Of a DNA stretch of 64,000 bases, positions 17,475 to 26,285 are shown piece by piece. The notes beneath the pieces were generated by a model. That model saw only the letters and a program-made list of their open reading frames with translations, had not been told where the DNA came from and did no database searches. Position numbers and translations under genes: made by a program. Each line of letters begins with the position of its first letter. Position 1 is the first letter of the stretch. This DNA comes from Agrobacterium vitis. GTDB lineage: Bacteria > Pseudomonadota > Alphaproteobacteria > Rhizobiales > Rhizobiaceae. The DNA lies in NCBI RefSeq assembly GCF_013426735.1, contig NZ_AP023273.1, positions 930,001 to 994,000 of the forward strand. Reading direction: 5' to 3'.

Positions 17475-18551
17475 TTGATCGACAATGAATTGGCTACAGC
17501 ATTAGTAGAAAACGGACCTTGCGGAATAAATATTCGCGTGGATGCTAATTATCGTGAGGTATACTACAGAATTAAGGACGCAAGAAACCAAGCAAGGACG
17601 GAAGAAAGATCTACGACACCTGGAGAGGTTATCAAAGTTTCCCAAAGCTGGAACCTAGTGAGCAATCTTGGATTGCAAATTACTTCTTCCGTCAGCAAAG
17701 ATCTCGAAGTATTGGCTTGGCTTGCAGAATCCCGTTTGCGACTTGAGGGGTTTCCCGGCCTGAGTGAAGTTTATGAAGCGACGGCGTCGCTTATAGAACG
17801 ACATAGCGACGAGCTTCATTCGATTGATGATGACGATATCGAGGAAAAGCTGGCACCCTTTGCCGGATTGAACGGTTTTGGTGCCGAGGGAACATTGATT
17901 CAGCCCTTACGCCTGTCTTCACTTTTGCCGCTTGGGAAATTCGGTGAATTCACGCTTTGGGATTATCAACTTGCCCAGCGCAGTGATGAAACGGGTTTGC
18001 GCGATAGCCTGCATCAGGCCGCAGCCGAGGCCGGAATAGCTGCTCTCTCCGCTCATCTGGCCGAGGTCAACACATGCCTCGCCGCCTTCAATAGCTTCAA
18101 TGCGCTCGTTACCCAGCGCTACGGACAGTTTGCCCCACCGGCATCCAATATCCGCAACGTGCTTGAGGAAATCATTGCTGCAATTCGCAGTCTTGGCGGG
18201 CGCGACGACGCGACATTGCCTGCCAATCAGAATGCCACCCCTTCAGGTGAAGATGGACAGACGACCCAAAAGAATGCTGCGGCCGGCGCAATCCAGCCCG
18301 CTGCCCGCTCAGCCGAGGGCCCTGAAGGCATTGCTTCGCGTGAAGACGCCTTCGACCTCCTGATGAATGTCGCCCGCTATTTCCGCCGCACGGAACCGCA
18401 TTCGCCGATTTCGCTGTCGATTGAAACCCTGGTGCGGCGCGGACGTATGGATTTTTCCGAATTGCTGACGGAGTTGCTGCCGGAAGTACAGACCAGAAAT
18501 GCCATTCTCATTGCTGCCGGCATCAAACCGGCCAAAGAGAGCGGAAACTAA
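17475..18551 (+). CDS. tssA: TssA, T6SS cap/baseplate protein (ImpA family)
   Basis: A 358-residue protein that primes tail-tube and sheath polymerisation. The ImpA N-terminal signature GPCGINIR appears at residues 14-21, followed by YREVYYRIKDARNQARTEER and a conserved W-containing helix (VSQSWNLV). The start codon appears to be TTG at 17475: no ATG or GTG lies in frame close upstream, and the ATGs at 17458 and 17485 are out of frame. This puts the ImpA motif at the usual distance from the N-terminus. A hairpin with a T-run (about 18560-18595) separates it from tssB and may tune expression of the sheath genes. Confidence 0.9.
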   Translation: MIDNELATALVENGPCGINIRVDANYREVYYRIKDARNQARTEERSTTPGEVIKVSQSWNLVSNLGLQITSSVSKDLEVLAWLAESRLRLEGFPGLSEVYEATASLIERHSDELHSIDDDDIEEKLAPFAGLNGFGAEGTLIQPLRLSSLLPLGKFGEFTLWDYQLAQRSDETGLRDSLHQAAAEAGIAALSAHLAEVNTCLAAFNSFNALVTQRYGQFAPPASNIRNVLEEIIAAIRSLGGRDDATLPANQNATPSGEDGQTTQKNAAAGAIQPAARSAEGPEGIASREDAFDLLMNVARYFRRTEPHSPISLSIETLVRRGRMDFSELLTELLPEVQTRNAILIAAGIKPAKESGN

Positions 18552-18626
18552 CACGCATCGGCGGAAGCTTCGGCATCCGCCTACCGGATTTTTTGATGCC
18601 CAGGGGGCACGCAAGGAGGGTCAGTG

Positions 18627-19142
18627 ATGGCAAGTGTGCATGAAAAGCTAGAGCGGGTTCGCAAGCCCAGGGTCCACATCAAATACGAGGTGGAAACCGA
18701 AGGTGCGATGGTGATCAAGGAACTGCCTTTCGTGGTGGGTGTGCTCGGCGATTTCTCCGGTAACCCGACCCAGCCGCTGAAGCCGTTCAACGAGCGGAAA
18801 TTCGTCCAGATCGACCGGGACAATTTCGACGATGTGATGCGCCGCATGACGCCCGGCCTGAATATCCAGGTGAAGAATACCATTGACAATGACGGCACCG
18901 ACATCGGCGTCAATCTGAAGTTCGAAAGCATGGACGATTTCTTGCCGGGATCTGTGGTGCAGCAGGTGCCAGCGCTGAAAGCGCTTCTGGATGCCCGCAA
19001 TGAGTTGCGCGACCTGCTCAGCAAGGCGGACCGTTCCGAAGACCTCGAACGGCTTCTCGAAGACATTCTGCAAAACCGTGGTGATCTTTCAAAACTCGTC
19101 GCCGAGCTGAAAGACAGGCCCGACAGCAACGGCCAGGGCTGA
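18627..19142 (+). CDS. tssB: TssB, small T6SS sheath subunit
   Basis: A 171-residue VipA-type subunit that pairs with TssC to form the contractile sheath. The family signature is clear: [31 protein letters not shown], then [21 protein letters not shown] and the helical C-terminus. AAGGAGG lies 7 nt upstream of the ATG at 18627; a GTG immediately before is a less likely start. It is followed by the cognate TssC. Confidence 0.97.
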   Translation: MASVHEKLERVRKPRVHIKYEVETEGAMVIKELPFVVGVLGDFSGNPTQPLKPFNERKFVQIDRDNFDDVMRRMTPGLNIQVKNTIDNDGTDIGVNLKFESMDDFLPGSVVQQVPALKALLDARNELRDLLSKADRSEDLERLLEDILQNRGDLSKLVAELKDRPDSNGQG

Positions 19143-19214
19143 TACCAGCCGGTCCAACCGAAAACTCTTTGACTGGCGGCCCTTATGTGACGCCGCTTTG
19201 AAAGGATTGAAGAG

Positions 19215-20696
19215 ATGAGCGCTGAAAGCGTTTTGAAGCCGAATGAGCCGACCGCCGCCACCGAGGAACAGGGGCTGTTGTCGAAGGTCGTTGCCGCCAC
19301 CCGTCAGACGGAGCCGGACCGCGCCCGCAACCTTTTGAGCACCCTGACGGATCAGGCCCTGAAAGGCACGGTCAAATACGACCGCAACCTGACGGTCACC
19401 TTGAACAATGCCATTGCCGAGCTGGACAAGGTGATCTCCACCCAGCTCGCCGCCATCATGCAATCGCCGGAATTTACCAAGCTCGAAGGCAGCTGGCGGG
19501 GGCTGAACTATCTGGTCAAGAATTCTGAAACCAGCGTCAACCTCAAAATCCGGGTGCTGAACGCCTCCAAGCGCGAACTGTCGAAAGACCTGGCCAAGGC
19601 AGTCGAATTCGACCAGTCGCGGCTGTTCAAGTCGATTTACGAAGACGAATTCGGCACGCCTGGCGGTGAGCCGATGGGTGCTGTCGTCGGCGATTACGAA
19701 TTCGATAATTCTTTCGAGGACGTTCAATTGCTTCAGGGCGTCTCCTCGATTGCCGCCGCTGCCTTCGCACCGTTTGTCTCGGCAGCAAGCCCGCGGATGT
19801 TCGGCTTTGACGATTTCCGGGAATTGTCGCGGCCCCGCGATCTCGAAAAGATCTTCGAGACGGTGGAATATGCCAAATGGCGCAGCTTCCGCGAAAGCGA
19901 CGATTCGCGTTTCGTCACGCTGGCCCTTCCCCGGGTGTTGGCGCGTATGCCCTATAGCCCGAAAACCAGCCAGATCGACGAGTTCGGTTTTGATGAAACC
20001 CTGGGCGAGGCAAGCGGCGAGCTGCATCACGATAGCTATTGCTGGATGAATGCCGCCTACGTCATGGGGACACGCCTCACCGAAGCCTTTGCGAAGAACG
20101 GCTGGTGCACAGCCATCCGTGGCGCGGAAAACGGCGGCAAGGTGGAAAACCTGCCTATGCATGTGTTCTCCAGCGATGATGGCGACCTCGACCTGAAATG
20201 CCCGACAGAAGTCGGCATTACCGACCGTCGCGATGCCGAGCTGGGCAAGCTGGGCTTCCTGCCACTCTGCCACTACAAGAACACCGATTACGCCGTGTTC
20301 TTCGGCGCGCAGACCGCCCATAAGCCGAAGCTCTACGACAAGCCCGAAGCGACGGCCAATGCCGCCGTTTCCGCCCGCCTGCCCTATATGATGGCGACCT
20401 CACGGTTCGCTCATTATCTGAAGGTCATGGGCCGCGACAAGATCGGCTCCTTCATGGAAGCAGACGATTGCGAGGTCTGGCTCAATCGCTGGATCTCCAA
20501 CTACGTCAATGCCAATGACGATGCTGGAGAAGATTCGCGCGCAAAGTATCCGCTGCGCGATGCCAAGGTGACGGTACAGGAAATCCCCGGCAAACCGGGC
20601 TCCTACAATGCGGTTGCCTGGCTGCGTCCATGGTTGCAGATGGAAGAGCTGACGACTTCGCTGCGCATGGTTGCTCGTATTCCATCGAAAAACTGA
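19215..20696 (+). CDS. tssC: TssC, large T6SS sheath subunit (TssC41-like)
   Basis: A 493-residue VipB-type sheath protein. Seen: ALKGTVKYDRNLTVTLNNAIAELDKVISTQLAAIMQSPEF, LEGSWRGLNYLVKNSE, EFGTPGGEPMGAVVGDYEFDN, and the C-terminal SRFAHYLKVMGRDKIGSFM and DAKVTVQEIPGKPGSYNAVAWLRPWLQMEEL. In A. tumefaciens the equivalent full-length protein, TssC41, is the partner of TssB. The paralogue that follows directly makes this a two-TssC locus. Confidence 0.97.
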   Translation: MSAESVLKPNEPTAATEEQGLLSKVVAATRQTEPDRARNLLSTLTDQALKGTVKYDRNLTVTLNNAIAELDKVISTQLAAIMQSPEFTKLEGSWRGLNYLVKNSETSVNLKIRVLNASKRELSKDLAKAVEFDQSRLFKSIYEDEFGTPGGEPMGAVVGDYEFDNSFEDVQLLQGVSSIAAAAFAPFVSAASPRMFGFDDFRELSRPRDLEKIFETVEYAKWRSFRESDDSRFVTLALPRVLARMPYSPKTSQIDEFGFDETLGEASGELHHDSYCWMNAAYVMGTRLTEAFAKNGWCTAIRGAENGGKVENLPMHVFSSDDGDLDLKCPTEVGITDRRDAELGKLGFLPLCHYKNTDYAVFFGAQTAHKPKLYDKPEATANAAVSARLPYMMATSRFAHYLKVMGRDKIGSFMEADDCEVWLNRWISNYVNANDDAGEDSRAKYPLRDAKVTVQEIPGKPGSYNAVAWLRPWLQMEELTTSLRMVARIPSKN

Positions 20697-20780
20697 TTGA
20701 TCATCAAAGGTCTGCGCGGGTGCTTCGCGCAGACCTCTATCGTCAACGTCATCAAACATGCGCGTCCACCGGGGGGTATT

Positions 20781-22166
20781 GTGAGGACATCGTCACGGAT
20801 GCTGGCGGATCGGTTGATCGCGGAAATCGACGCGGTTTTGAACCGGCAGGTGAATGCAATTCTACATCATCCCGACTTCCAGGCGATGGAAGCGCGGTGG
20901 CTTGGTCTTGACTTGCTGGTCCGCGAAGCCGGACGCAGCGCCGAGGTGAAAATCAAGCTGATCAGCGCCAGCTGGAAAGAATTGGCGCGCAGCATGGAAC
21001 GCGCCACCGATTTCGACCAGAGCCACCTGTTCGAACTGGTCTATAACCGCGAATTCGGCATGCCGGGCGGCGAACCATTCGGGCTTTTGGTTGGCGATTA
21101 CGACCTCTCTCCCGCCGCCATCGACGGCACCGATACCGTCAGTACACTTGCGCGCCTTTCAACGGTAGCCGCAGCGGCCTTTTGTCCCTTCATCGCCGGT
21201 GCATCGCCGCAGGCCATCGGGCTTGAAACCTTCCGCGAACTGAACCGGGTTTCCGATTTTTCCTGGTTGCAACAGGACAAGACGCGGCTGCGCTGGAATA
21301 GCTTGCGCGGCAATGACGATACCCGTTTCCTGGGCCTGGTTGCACCGCGGGTGCTGATGCGCCCGCCGCACAAACCATTCTGGCGCAAGCGCAATGACGG
21401 TTTTCCGTTTCGTGAACATCTCGCCGAAACAGGAGAGACTTTGCTCTGGGGTAACAGCGCCTTCGCCTTTGCGGCGATTATTCTGCGCACCTTTATCGAT
21501 TCCGGCTGGTTTGCCGACATGCGCGGCGTGACCCAGGACGAGATCGATGGCGGCATGCTGGCGCCCTGGCAATTGCCGGGCCTTGATATCGGTGTGGAAA
21601 GCGAGGGCCTGTCCGCCCAGCCGCCCGTCGAGGTCAAACTGACCCGCTCCCAGGAATTGCAACTGTCCGATCTCGGCATCGTGCCGGTTGCCACGACTTA
21701 TCTTTCATCATCCGCGATTTTCAACGCCAACCAGTCGCTGCACGCGCCAGGACACTATTCCAGCGAAACTGCCCGGCAAAATGCCCGGCTGGCGGCCATG
21801 CTGCAATATGTGCTTTGCGCGTCACGCTTCTCGCATTATCTGAAGGTGATCATGCGCGACAATATTGGCCAGCTCAGCACCGCCAATGTCATTCAGCGCC
21901 GGCTGGAAGACTGGCTGTCAGGCTACACGCTGGGCAATGACGATGCGGATGTGTCGCTCAGAAGCCGTTATCCGCTGCGTTCAGCCGGCATCCACGTCAC
22001 GGAAATTCCTGGAAAACCCGGTGCCTTTTCCTGCACGGTCAGATTGCAGCCGCATTTCCAGCTCGATGATATCTCCACCAGTTTTCATCTCGTCGCCGAA
22101 ACCTCGGCCACTGCCGCGATGGGCGCTACCGCCGGGCAGACGGAACCGAAAAGGATAGTTGCATGA
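20781..22166 (+). CDS. Second TssC-like protein (TssC40-like paralogue)
   Basis: A 461-residue paralogue of the preceding TssC that keeps the landmarks HHPDFQAMEARWLGLDLLV, EFGMPGGEPFGLLVGDYD, SRFSHYLKVIMRDNIGQL and VTEIPGKPGAFSCTVRLQPHFQLDDI. The frame is open to a TTG at 20697 directly after the tssC stop. I prefer the GTG at 20781, which has GGGGGG just before it and gives an N-terminus of normal length. Compared with the first TssC it lacks the long N-terminal region that interlocks with TssB. A. tumefaciens has the same pair. The product may cap, start or regulate the sheath rather than form its bulk (inference). It overlaps tagJ by 4 bp. Confidence 0.93.
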   Translation: MRTSSRMLADRLIAEIDAVLNRQVNAILHHPDFQAMEARWLGLDLLVREAGRSAEVKIKLISASWKELARSMERATDFDQSHLFELVYNREFGMPGGEPFGLLVGDYDLSPAAIDGTDTVSTLARLSTVAAAAFCPFIAGASPQAIGLETFRELNRVSDFSWLQQDKTRLRWNSLRGNDDTRFLGLVAPRVLMRPPHKPFWRKRNDGFPFREHLAETGETLLWGNSAFAFAAIILRTFIDSGWFADMRGVTQDEIDGGMLAPWQLPGLDIGVESEGLSAQPPVEVKLTRSQELQLSDLGIVPVATTYLSSSAIFNANQSLHAPGHYSSETARQNARLAAMLQYVLCASRFSHYLKVIMRDNIGQLSTANVIQRRLEDWLSGYTLGNDDADVSLRSRYPLRSAGIHVTEIPGKPGAFSCTVRLQPHFQLDDISTSFHLVAETSATAAMGATAGQTEPKRIVA

Positions 22167-22990
22167 GTACCGCCTCCCGCCGCATTGCCAGCCTGCTCGA
22201 TGATGCAGATCTTGCCCAGGCTATGGATGCCGTCAAAGCCGAATTGAAAACGGCGGCCAGCGATCATGACCTGCGCCATCTCTATATCGACCTGCTGATT
22301 CTGGCTGGCGATTATGAAAAAGCCGACAGCCAATGCGAGCTGGCTGTCCGCTTCCAGCCGCAGGATGCCGTCGGTTTTTCGATGCTGCGCCAGCAGATCC
22401 GTGGGATGGCAGCCCGCAAAGCATGGTTTGAAACCGGTGCGCTGCCGGATTTTCCCGGTGGCCCCACCGTCAGCGACCAAATTGCGCTAAAGCTCAACCT
22501 GGCTCTGAAGGAAGGAGCGGCAAGCGAGGCCGCGGCCCTGCTTGCCGAACTGGAAGAGAGCCGAGGCACTGTGCCAATGCTGTGGAACGGCGCCGCCGTT
22601 GCCGATATCCGCGATCTCGACGACCGTATCCCTCATGCGCTTGAAGTGCTGACCACCGGCGGCGCCTATCTCTGGGTCGATTTTTCAAGGATCGCGTCTG
22701 TTACGCCTCAACCGATACGCCGCCCCCGGGACACGGCCTTCCGCCCGGCCGAACTGACACTGGAAAGCGGAGCAGAAGCCACCGTGCTTCTCCCCGCCAT
22801 TTATTACGGCGCTGATGCCAGCCCTGCCCTGCAACTCGGTCATCAGACCGAGTGGTTGGATGCGGTGGACGGGATCGTCACCGGTCTTGGCCAGCGATGC
22901 CTGCTGGCGGGCGACGAACTGGTGTCGTTCCACGATCTTGAAAGCTTGCAATCGGATGCGACCGGCGAAAGGCAGGCTGCCCATGGTTGA
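22163..22990 (+). CDS. tagJ: TagJ/ImpE, T6SS accessory protein
   Basis: A 275-residue ImpE-family protein. An N-terminal TPR-like helical region (DLRHLYIDLLILAGDYEKADSQCELAVRFQPQ) is followed by a compact C-terminal domain with the motif YLWVDFSRIASVTPQPIRRPRD. In other systems TagJ binds TssB and ClpV and tunes sheath disassembly. It overlaps the upstream tssC paralogue (ATGA) and tssE (8 bp), consistent with coupled translation. Confidence 0.92.
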   Translation: MSTASRRIASLLDDADLAQAMDAVKAELKTAASDHDLRHLYIDLLILAGDYEKADSQCELAVRFQPQDAVGFSMLRQQIRGMAARKAWFETGALPDFPGGPTVSDQIALKLNLALKEGAASEAAALLAELEESRGTVPMLWNGAAVADIRDLDDRIPHALEVLTTGGAYLWVDFSRIASVTPQPIRRPRDTAFRPAELTLESGAEATVLLPAIYYGADASPALQLGHQTEWLDAVDGIVTGLGQRCLLAGDELVSFHDLESLQSDATGERQAAHG

Positions 22991-23492
22991 TCCATTACAG
23001 CGGTTTCGCGCCTCTGAACGAGTATTGAACCGATCCGTCCTGGACCGGCTGCTGGACGATACGCCTGATATGGACAGTGATCCGCAAACCAGCGTCAGCG
23101 AACAGGTCCGCGAGATGCGCGAAGTGATCCGTCGCGACCTGGAAGCGCTGCTCAACACCCGCCGCTGCCCGCAAGCACCACCGGATGGCCTTGGCGAGTT
23201 GCAGGACGCGCTGGTCTCCTATGGCGTCGATGGTGTTCTTTCGGCCAATCTTTCCACCGACGAATCCAAACTTCGGCTGGCAAGACTGGTGGAACGGCGC
23301 ATTGCGCTGTTTGAGACCCGCCTCGCCGACGTCAAGGTCACGATCCTCAAAGGCAATACAGAGGGCGACCGCGCCTTGCGGATGCGCATCAACGGTACGT
23401 TCCGCCTTTATGACGGGATGCCACCGGTCAGTTTCGAATCCCGCATCGACCCCTCCACCCAGGCTTTCCGCATCGAGGCGTCGAATGGCTGA
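22983..23492 (+). CDS. tssE: TssE, gp25-like baseplate subunit
   Basis: A 169-residue protein. The core gp25/GPW lysozyme-like baseplate fold spans roughly residues 40-160: REVIRRDLEALLNTRR, the hallmark of TssE, then the LVSYGVDGVLSANLSTDE region and a C-terminal beta part (MRINGTFRLYDGMPPVSFESRID). The ATG at 22983 overlaps the end of tagJ by 8 bp. Earlier in-frame codons lie inside tagJ and are not used. The stop overlaps tssF by 8 bp. Confidence 0.93.
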   Translation: MVDPLQRFRASERVLNRSVLDRLLDDTPDMDSDPQTSVSEQVREMREVIRRDLEALLNTRRCPQAPPDGLGELQDALVSYGVDGVLSANLSTDESKLRLARLVERRIALFETRLADVKVTILKGNTEGDRALRMRINGTFRLYDGMPPVSFESRIDPSTQAFRIEASNG

Positions 23493-25266
23493 GACCTTTC
23501 TGGAACGCTATAATGACGAGTTGTTCGCGCTGCGCAGGCGCGCGGAAAAATTCGCCCGCGCCTTCCCGAAAATCGCCGGTCGGTTGCGTCTGTCGGGTGA
23601 TGTGGCCGACGATCCGCATGTAGAGCGGATCATCCAGAGCTTCGCCTATTCCGCCGCCCGCGTTCGCCAGAAACTGGATGATGAATTTCCGGAACTGACC
23701 GACAGCCTGCTGGAAACGCTTTACCCCCATTATCTGGCACCGGTGCCGCCGATGAGCATCGTGCAATTTGCGCCAGGCGCCACGCTGGCCGGCATGCAAT
23801 TGCTGCCGCGCCATACCGACATCGTCACCGAGCCGGTCGGCGGCGATCCCTGCCAGTTCCGCACCACGCAGGATGTGGAAATTGTCCCGATGACGGTCAG
23901 CAATGCCAGCCTGACCGGCTTGCCGCTCGATGCGCCAGCGGCACCCTTTGCAGGTGCGGCAGGCGTGTTGCGTCTGTCCCTGCGCTCCACCGCACCCAAG
24001 CAGGACAGCATGGCCGGGCTTGGCGTCAAGCGCCTGACTTTTTTCATTGCCTCCGCATGGGCGCAGGCCGCCGCCCTGTTCGAGCTTCTGGCCAATCATT
24101 GCATCGGCATGGCGCTGGCACGGCATTCGGAGGATCGCAATGCGGTCTTTCTGCCAGCGGAAAATCTGCGTCCGCTGGGGTTTGCGCCGGAGCAGGCGAT
24201 GCTTCCCACGGCACCGGGCAGTTTTGCCGGATACCGGCTGCTGACCGAGTTCTTCACGTTGCCGCAAAAATTTCTGTTCCTGGAAGTATCCGGCATGGAT
24301 CGCTGGCAGGGCGATGATGTCGAGCTTTACATCTATCTGGACAGCAGTGACGCGCGACTGGAGCGGATGATTTCCGCCAGCGACATCGTCCTCAATGCCA
24401 CACCGGTCATCAATTTGTTCCGGCAAAGCTCGGAACCGCTGACATTGGATGGCAGCCGCACGGAATATTCGCTCCTGCCTGACAGCCGCCGCCAAACCAC
24501 CCGGGAAATCTACATGGTCGAACAGGTCCGGCTTTCGGCGGCGTCCGGCGAAGAACAGGATGCCCGGCCGTTTTTCGGGAGCAGCCAGCGCGGCGCCAAT
24601 AGCAGTGTGTTCTGGCAGGCGGTTCGCCGGTTCGATGAGGATGACGGCTCCTCGGATACCCAAATCGCCTTCGTTGACCGCAATCGCGGTCCGCTTGAGC
24701 CGACCGGACTGACGGCCAGCGTCGATACCCTATGCCTGAACAGAGACCTGGCCAGCCAATTGCCTTTCGGCGGCGGTCACCCGCACCTTCAATTGGTCAA
24801 GCGCAGTGAAAGCGTGGCCGAGATCAAGGCGCTTTTACCGCCAACGCCCGCCATTCGTATCCATGAAAAACTGGCGCGCCAGTGGCGGCTGGTCTCCCAT
24901 CTGCTGCTCAATCATCTGTCACTGTTCGACAATGACGGTTCGGCGCTGAAGGATATTCTTTCGCTCTATGCATTGCGCGATGCGCCGGAAACGCGACAGC
25001 TTGTCGAGGCTATCAGCCGCGTCGAGGCCAAGCACGCACTCGCCCGGCTTGGCCCCGCCATGGTGCCAGGCACCGATGTCACGATCGAATTTGACCCGGC
25101 TATGATCGACCGGGCAGCCGCCTTCATCTTCGGCAGCATCATTGATCATTTCTGCGGGCTCTATACCTCGGTCAACAGTTTCACCCGGTTGACCCTGACC
25201 ATGCGCGGCCAGTCCGAGCCAATTGTCCGCTGGCCCGCCCGGGCCGCCGAGCGGCCTTTGCTGTAG
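23485..25266 (+). CDS. tssF: TssF, T6SS baseplate protein
   Basis: A 593-residue wedge component that acts with TssG and TssK. It begins MAETFLERYNDELFALRRRAEKFARAFPKIAGRL, the typical TssF start, followed by DPHVERIIQSFAYSAARVRQKLDDEFPELTDSLLETLYPHYLAPVPPMSI. The frame is open well upstream inside tssE, but the ATG at 23485 fits the family start and the tight overlapping gene arrangement. The C-terminal region includes HLLLNHLSLFDND, also typical. Confidence 0.96.
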   Translation: MAETFLERYNDELFALRRRAEKFARAFPKIAGRLRLSGDVADDPHVERIIQSFAYSAARVRQKLDDEFPELTDSLLETLYPHYLAPVPPMSIVQFAPGATLAGMQLLPRHTDIVTEPVGGDPCQFRTTQDVEIVPMTVSNASLTGLPLDAPAAPFAGAAGVLRLSLRSTAPKQDSMAGLGVKRLTFFIASAWAQAAALFELLANHCIGMALARHSEDRNAVFLPAENLRPLGFAPEQAMLPTAPGSFAGYRLLTEFFTLPQKFLFLEVSGMDRWQGDDVELYIYLDSSDARLERMISASDIVLNATPVINLFRQSSEPLTLDGSRTEYSLLPDSRRQTTREIYMVEQVRLSAASGEEQDARPFFGSSQRGANSSVFWQAVRRFDEDDGSSDTQIAFVDRNRGPLEPTGLTASVDTLCLNRDLASQLPFGGGHPHLQLVKRSESVAEIKALLPPTPAIRIHEKLARQWRLVSHLLLNHLSLFDNDGSALKDILSLYALRDAPETRQLVEAISRVEAKHALARLGPAMVPGTDVTIEFDPAMIDRAAAFIFGSIIDHFCGLYTSVNSFTRLTLTMRGQSEPIVRWPARAAERPLL

Positions 25267-25274
25267 GGGTGGTG

Positions 25275-26285
25275 ATGAATATCCAGATCAAACCCAATGA
25301 GGATAAGCTGGCCCGCCTGCTGGAGCAGGACCCCGGCCATTTTGAACCGACCACGGCATTTCGGGTGGCACAACATCTGTCGTCGGGAACGGAGCTGGAC
25401 GTCGGTCCCCATTCCGGCATTCAGCCAGCCCCACTTGCCGTCAGCGGTTTTCGCCGCAAGTTGCAGGGCAATGTCGTCAAATCGGCTTTTGCGCCGCTGG
25501 TTGGACCGCTTGGCGCGCTGCCGCCGGAATATAACGAATTGCTGCTGCGCGAAGAGCGGCGCCGTTCCCGCGCCTTGATCAGCTTTCTCAACCTGTTTGC
25601 CATCCGGTTTTCGGAACTGTTTGTGGCGGCCTGCGAGAAATACCGGCTGGCACGGCGGCTGCGCTGGAGTACCACCAAGGAACAAAACACCTTCCGCAAG
25701 GTGTTGCTATCGCTGACCGGCTTCGGCACCGCCGGACTGGTGGAAAAAGCCGGCATCAATGAAGATGTGATCCTGCGGTTTTCCGGATTTTTTGCCGACC
25801 GTACCCGCAATGTCGCCAGTCTTCGAGCCATGCTGGAGGAGTTTACCGGCATGGCGGTGGCAATTGAGCAATTTCGTCCGCGTTGGGTCTCCATTCCGTC
25901 GGCGGAGTTGAGCCAGATGGGCAAGGGGTCCGGCCCAAGGCTCGGCGTCAACGCCATGGCGGGTGCATCCGTCATGGACCGGAGCGGGGCGCTGAGGCTG
26001 GTCATCGGTCCGGTTGGCTATGACGATTATATCAGCCTATCGCCTGGCAAGCCGCGTCTTGCGGAAATCTTCGCCCTCACCCGCCTGTTTATCGGCAACG
26101 GCTTTGATATCGATGCCCAGGTCGTCCTGAAAAAAGAAGACATTCCTTTTTGTCAGATGGGGTCTGCGACCATGCCTGCCCGGCTCGGCTGGAACAGCTG
26201 GGCGCGGCTGGCCCCAGCAAGCAGTGACAGCCGCGATGCCGTGGTTACCGAATATCAGGCCATGCCGCAGGGAGGTCTGGCATGA
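25275..26285 (+). CDS. tssG: TssG, T6SS baseplate protein
   Basis: A 336-residue partner of TssF in the baseplate wedge. Seen: HFEPTTAFRVAQHL near the N-terminus, the conserved GPLGALPPEYNELLLREERRRSRAL block, FLNLFAIRFSELFVAACEKYRLA, and the IGPVGYDDYISLSPGK region in the C-terminal half. Two GTG codons lie just before the ATG, and GGGGTGG serves as ribosome site. It overlaps fha by 4 bp. Confidence 0.95.
   Translation: MNIQIKPNEDKLARLLEQDPGHFEPTTAFRVAQHLSSGTELDVGPHSGIQPAPLAVSGFRRKLQGNVVKSAFAPLVGPLGALPPEYNELLLREERRRSRALISFLNLFAIRFSELFVAACEKYRLARRLRWSTTKEQNTFRKVLLSLTGFGTAGLVEKAGINEDVILRFSGFFADRTRNVASLRAMLEEFTGMAVAIEQFRPRWVSIPSAELSQMGKGSGPRLGVNAMAGASVMDRSGALRLVIGPVGYDDYISLSPGKPRLAEIFALTRLFIGNGFDIDAQVVLKKEDIPFCQMGSATMPARLGWNSWARLAPASSDSRDAVVTEYQAMPQGGLA

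Noticed and set aside
18560..18596. Hairpin GGCGGA/TCCGCC with a T-run between tssA and tssB, considered as a full terminator
   Set aside because: The stem is only 6 bp and the genes must be co-expressed, so it is mentioned under tssA as a possible modulator only.
23428..24663. Long minus-strand frame (411 codons) opposite tssF
   Set aside because: Shadow of tssF; no start site and no recognisable motif.
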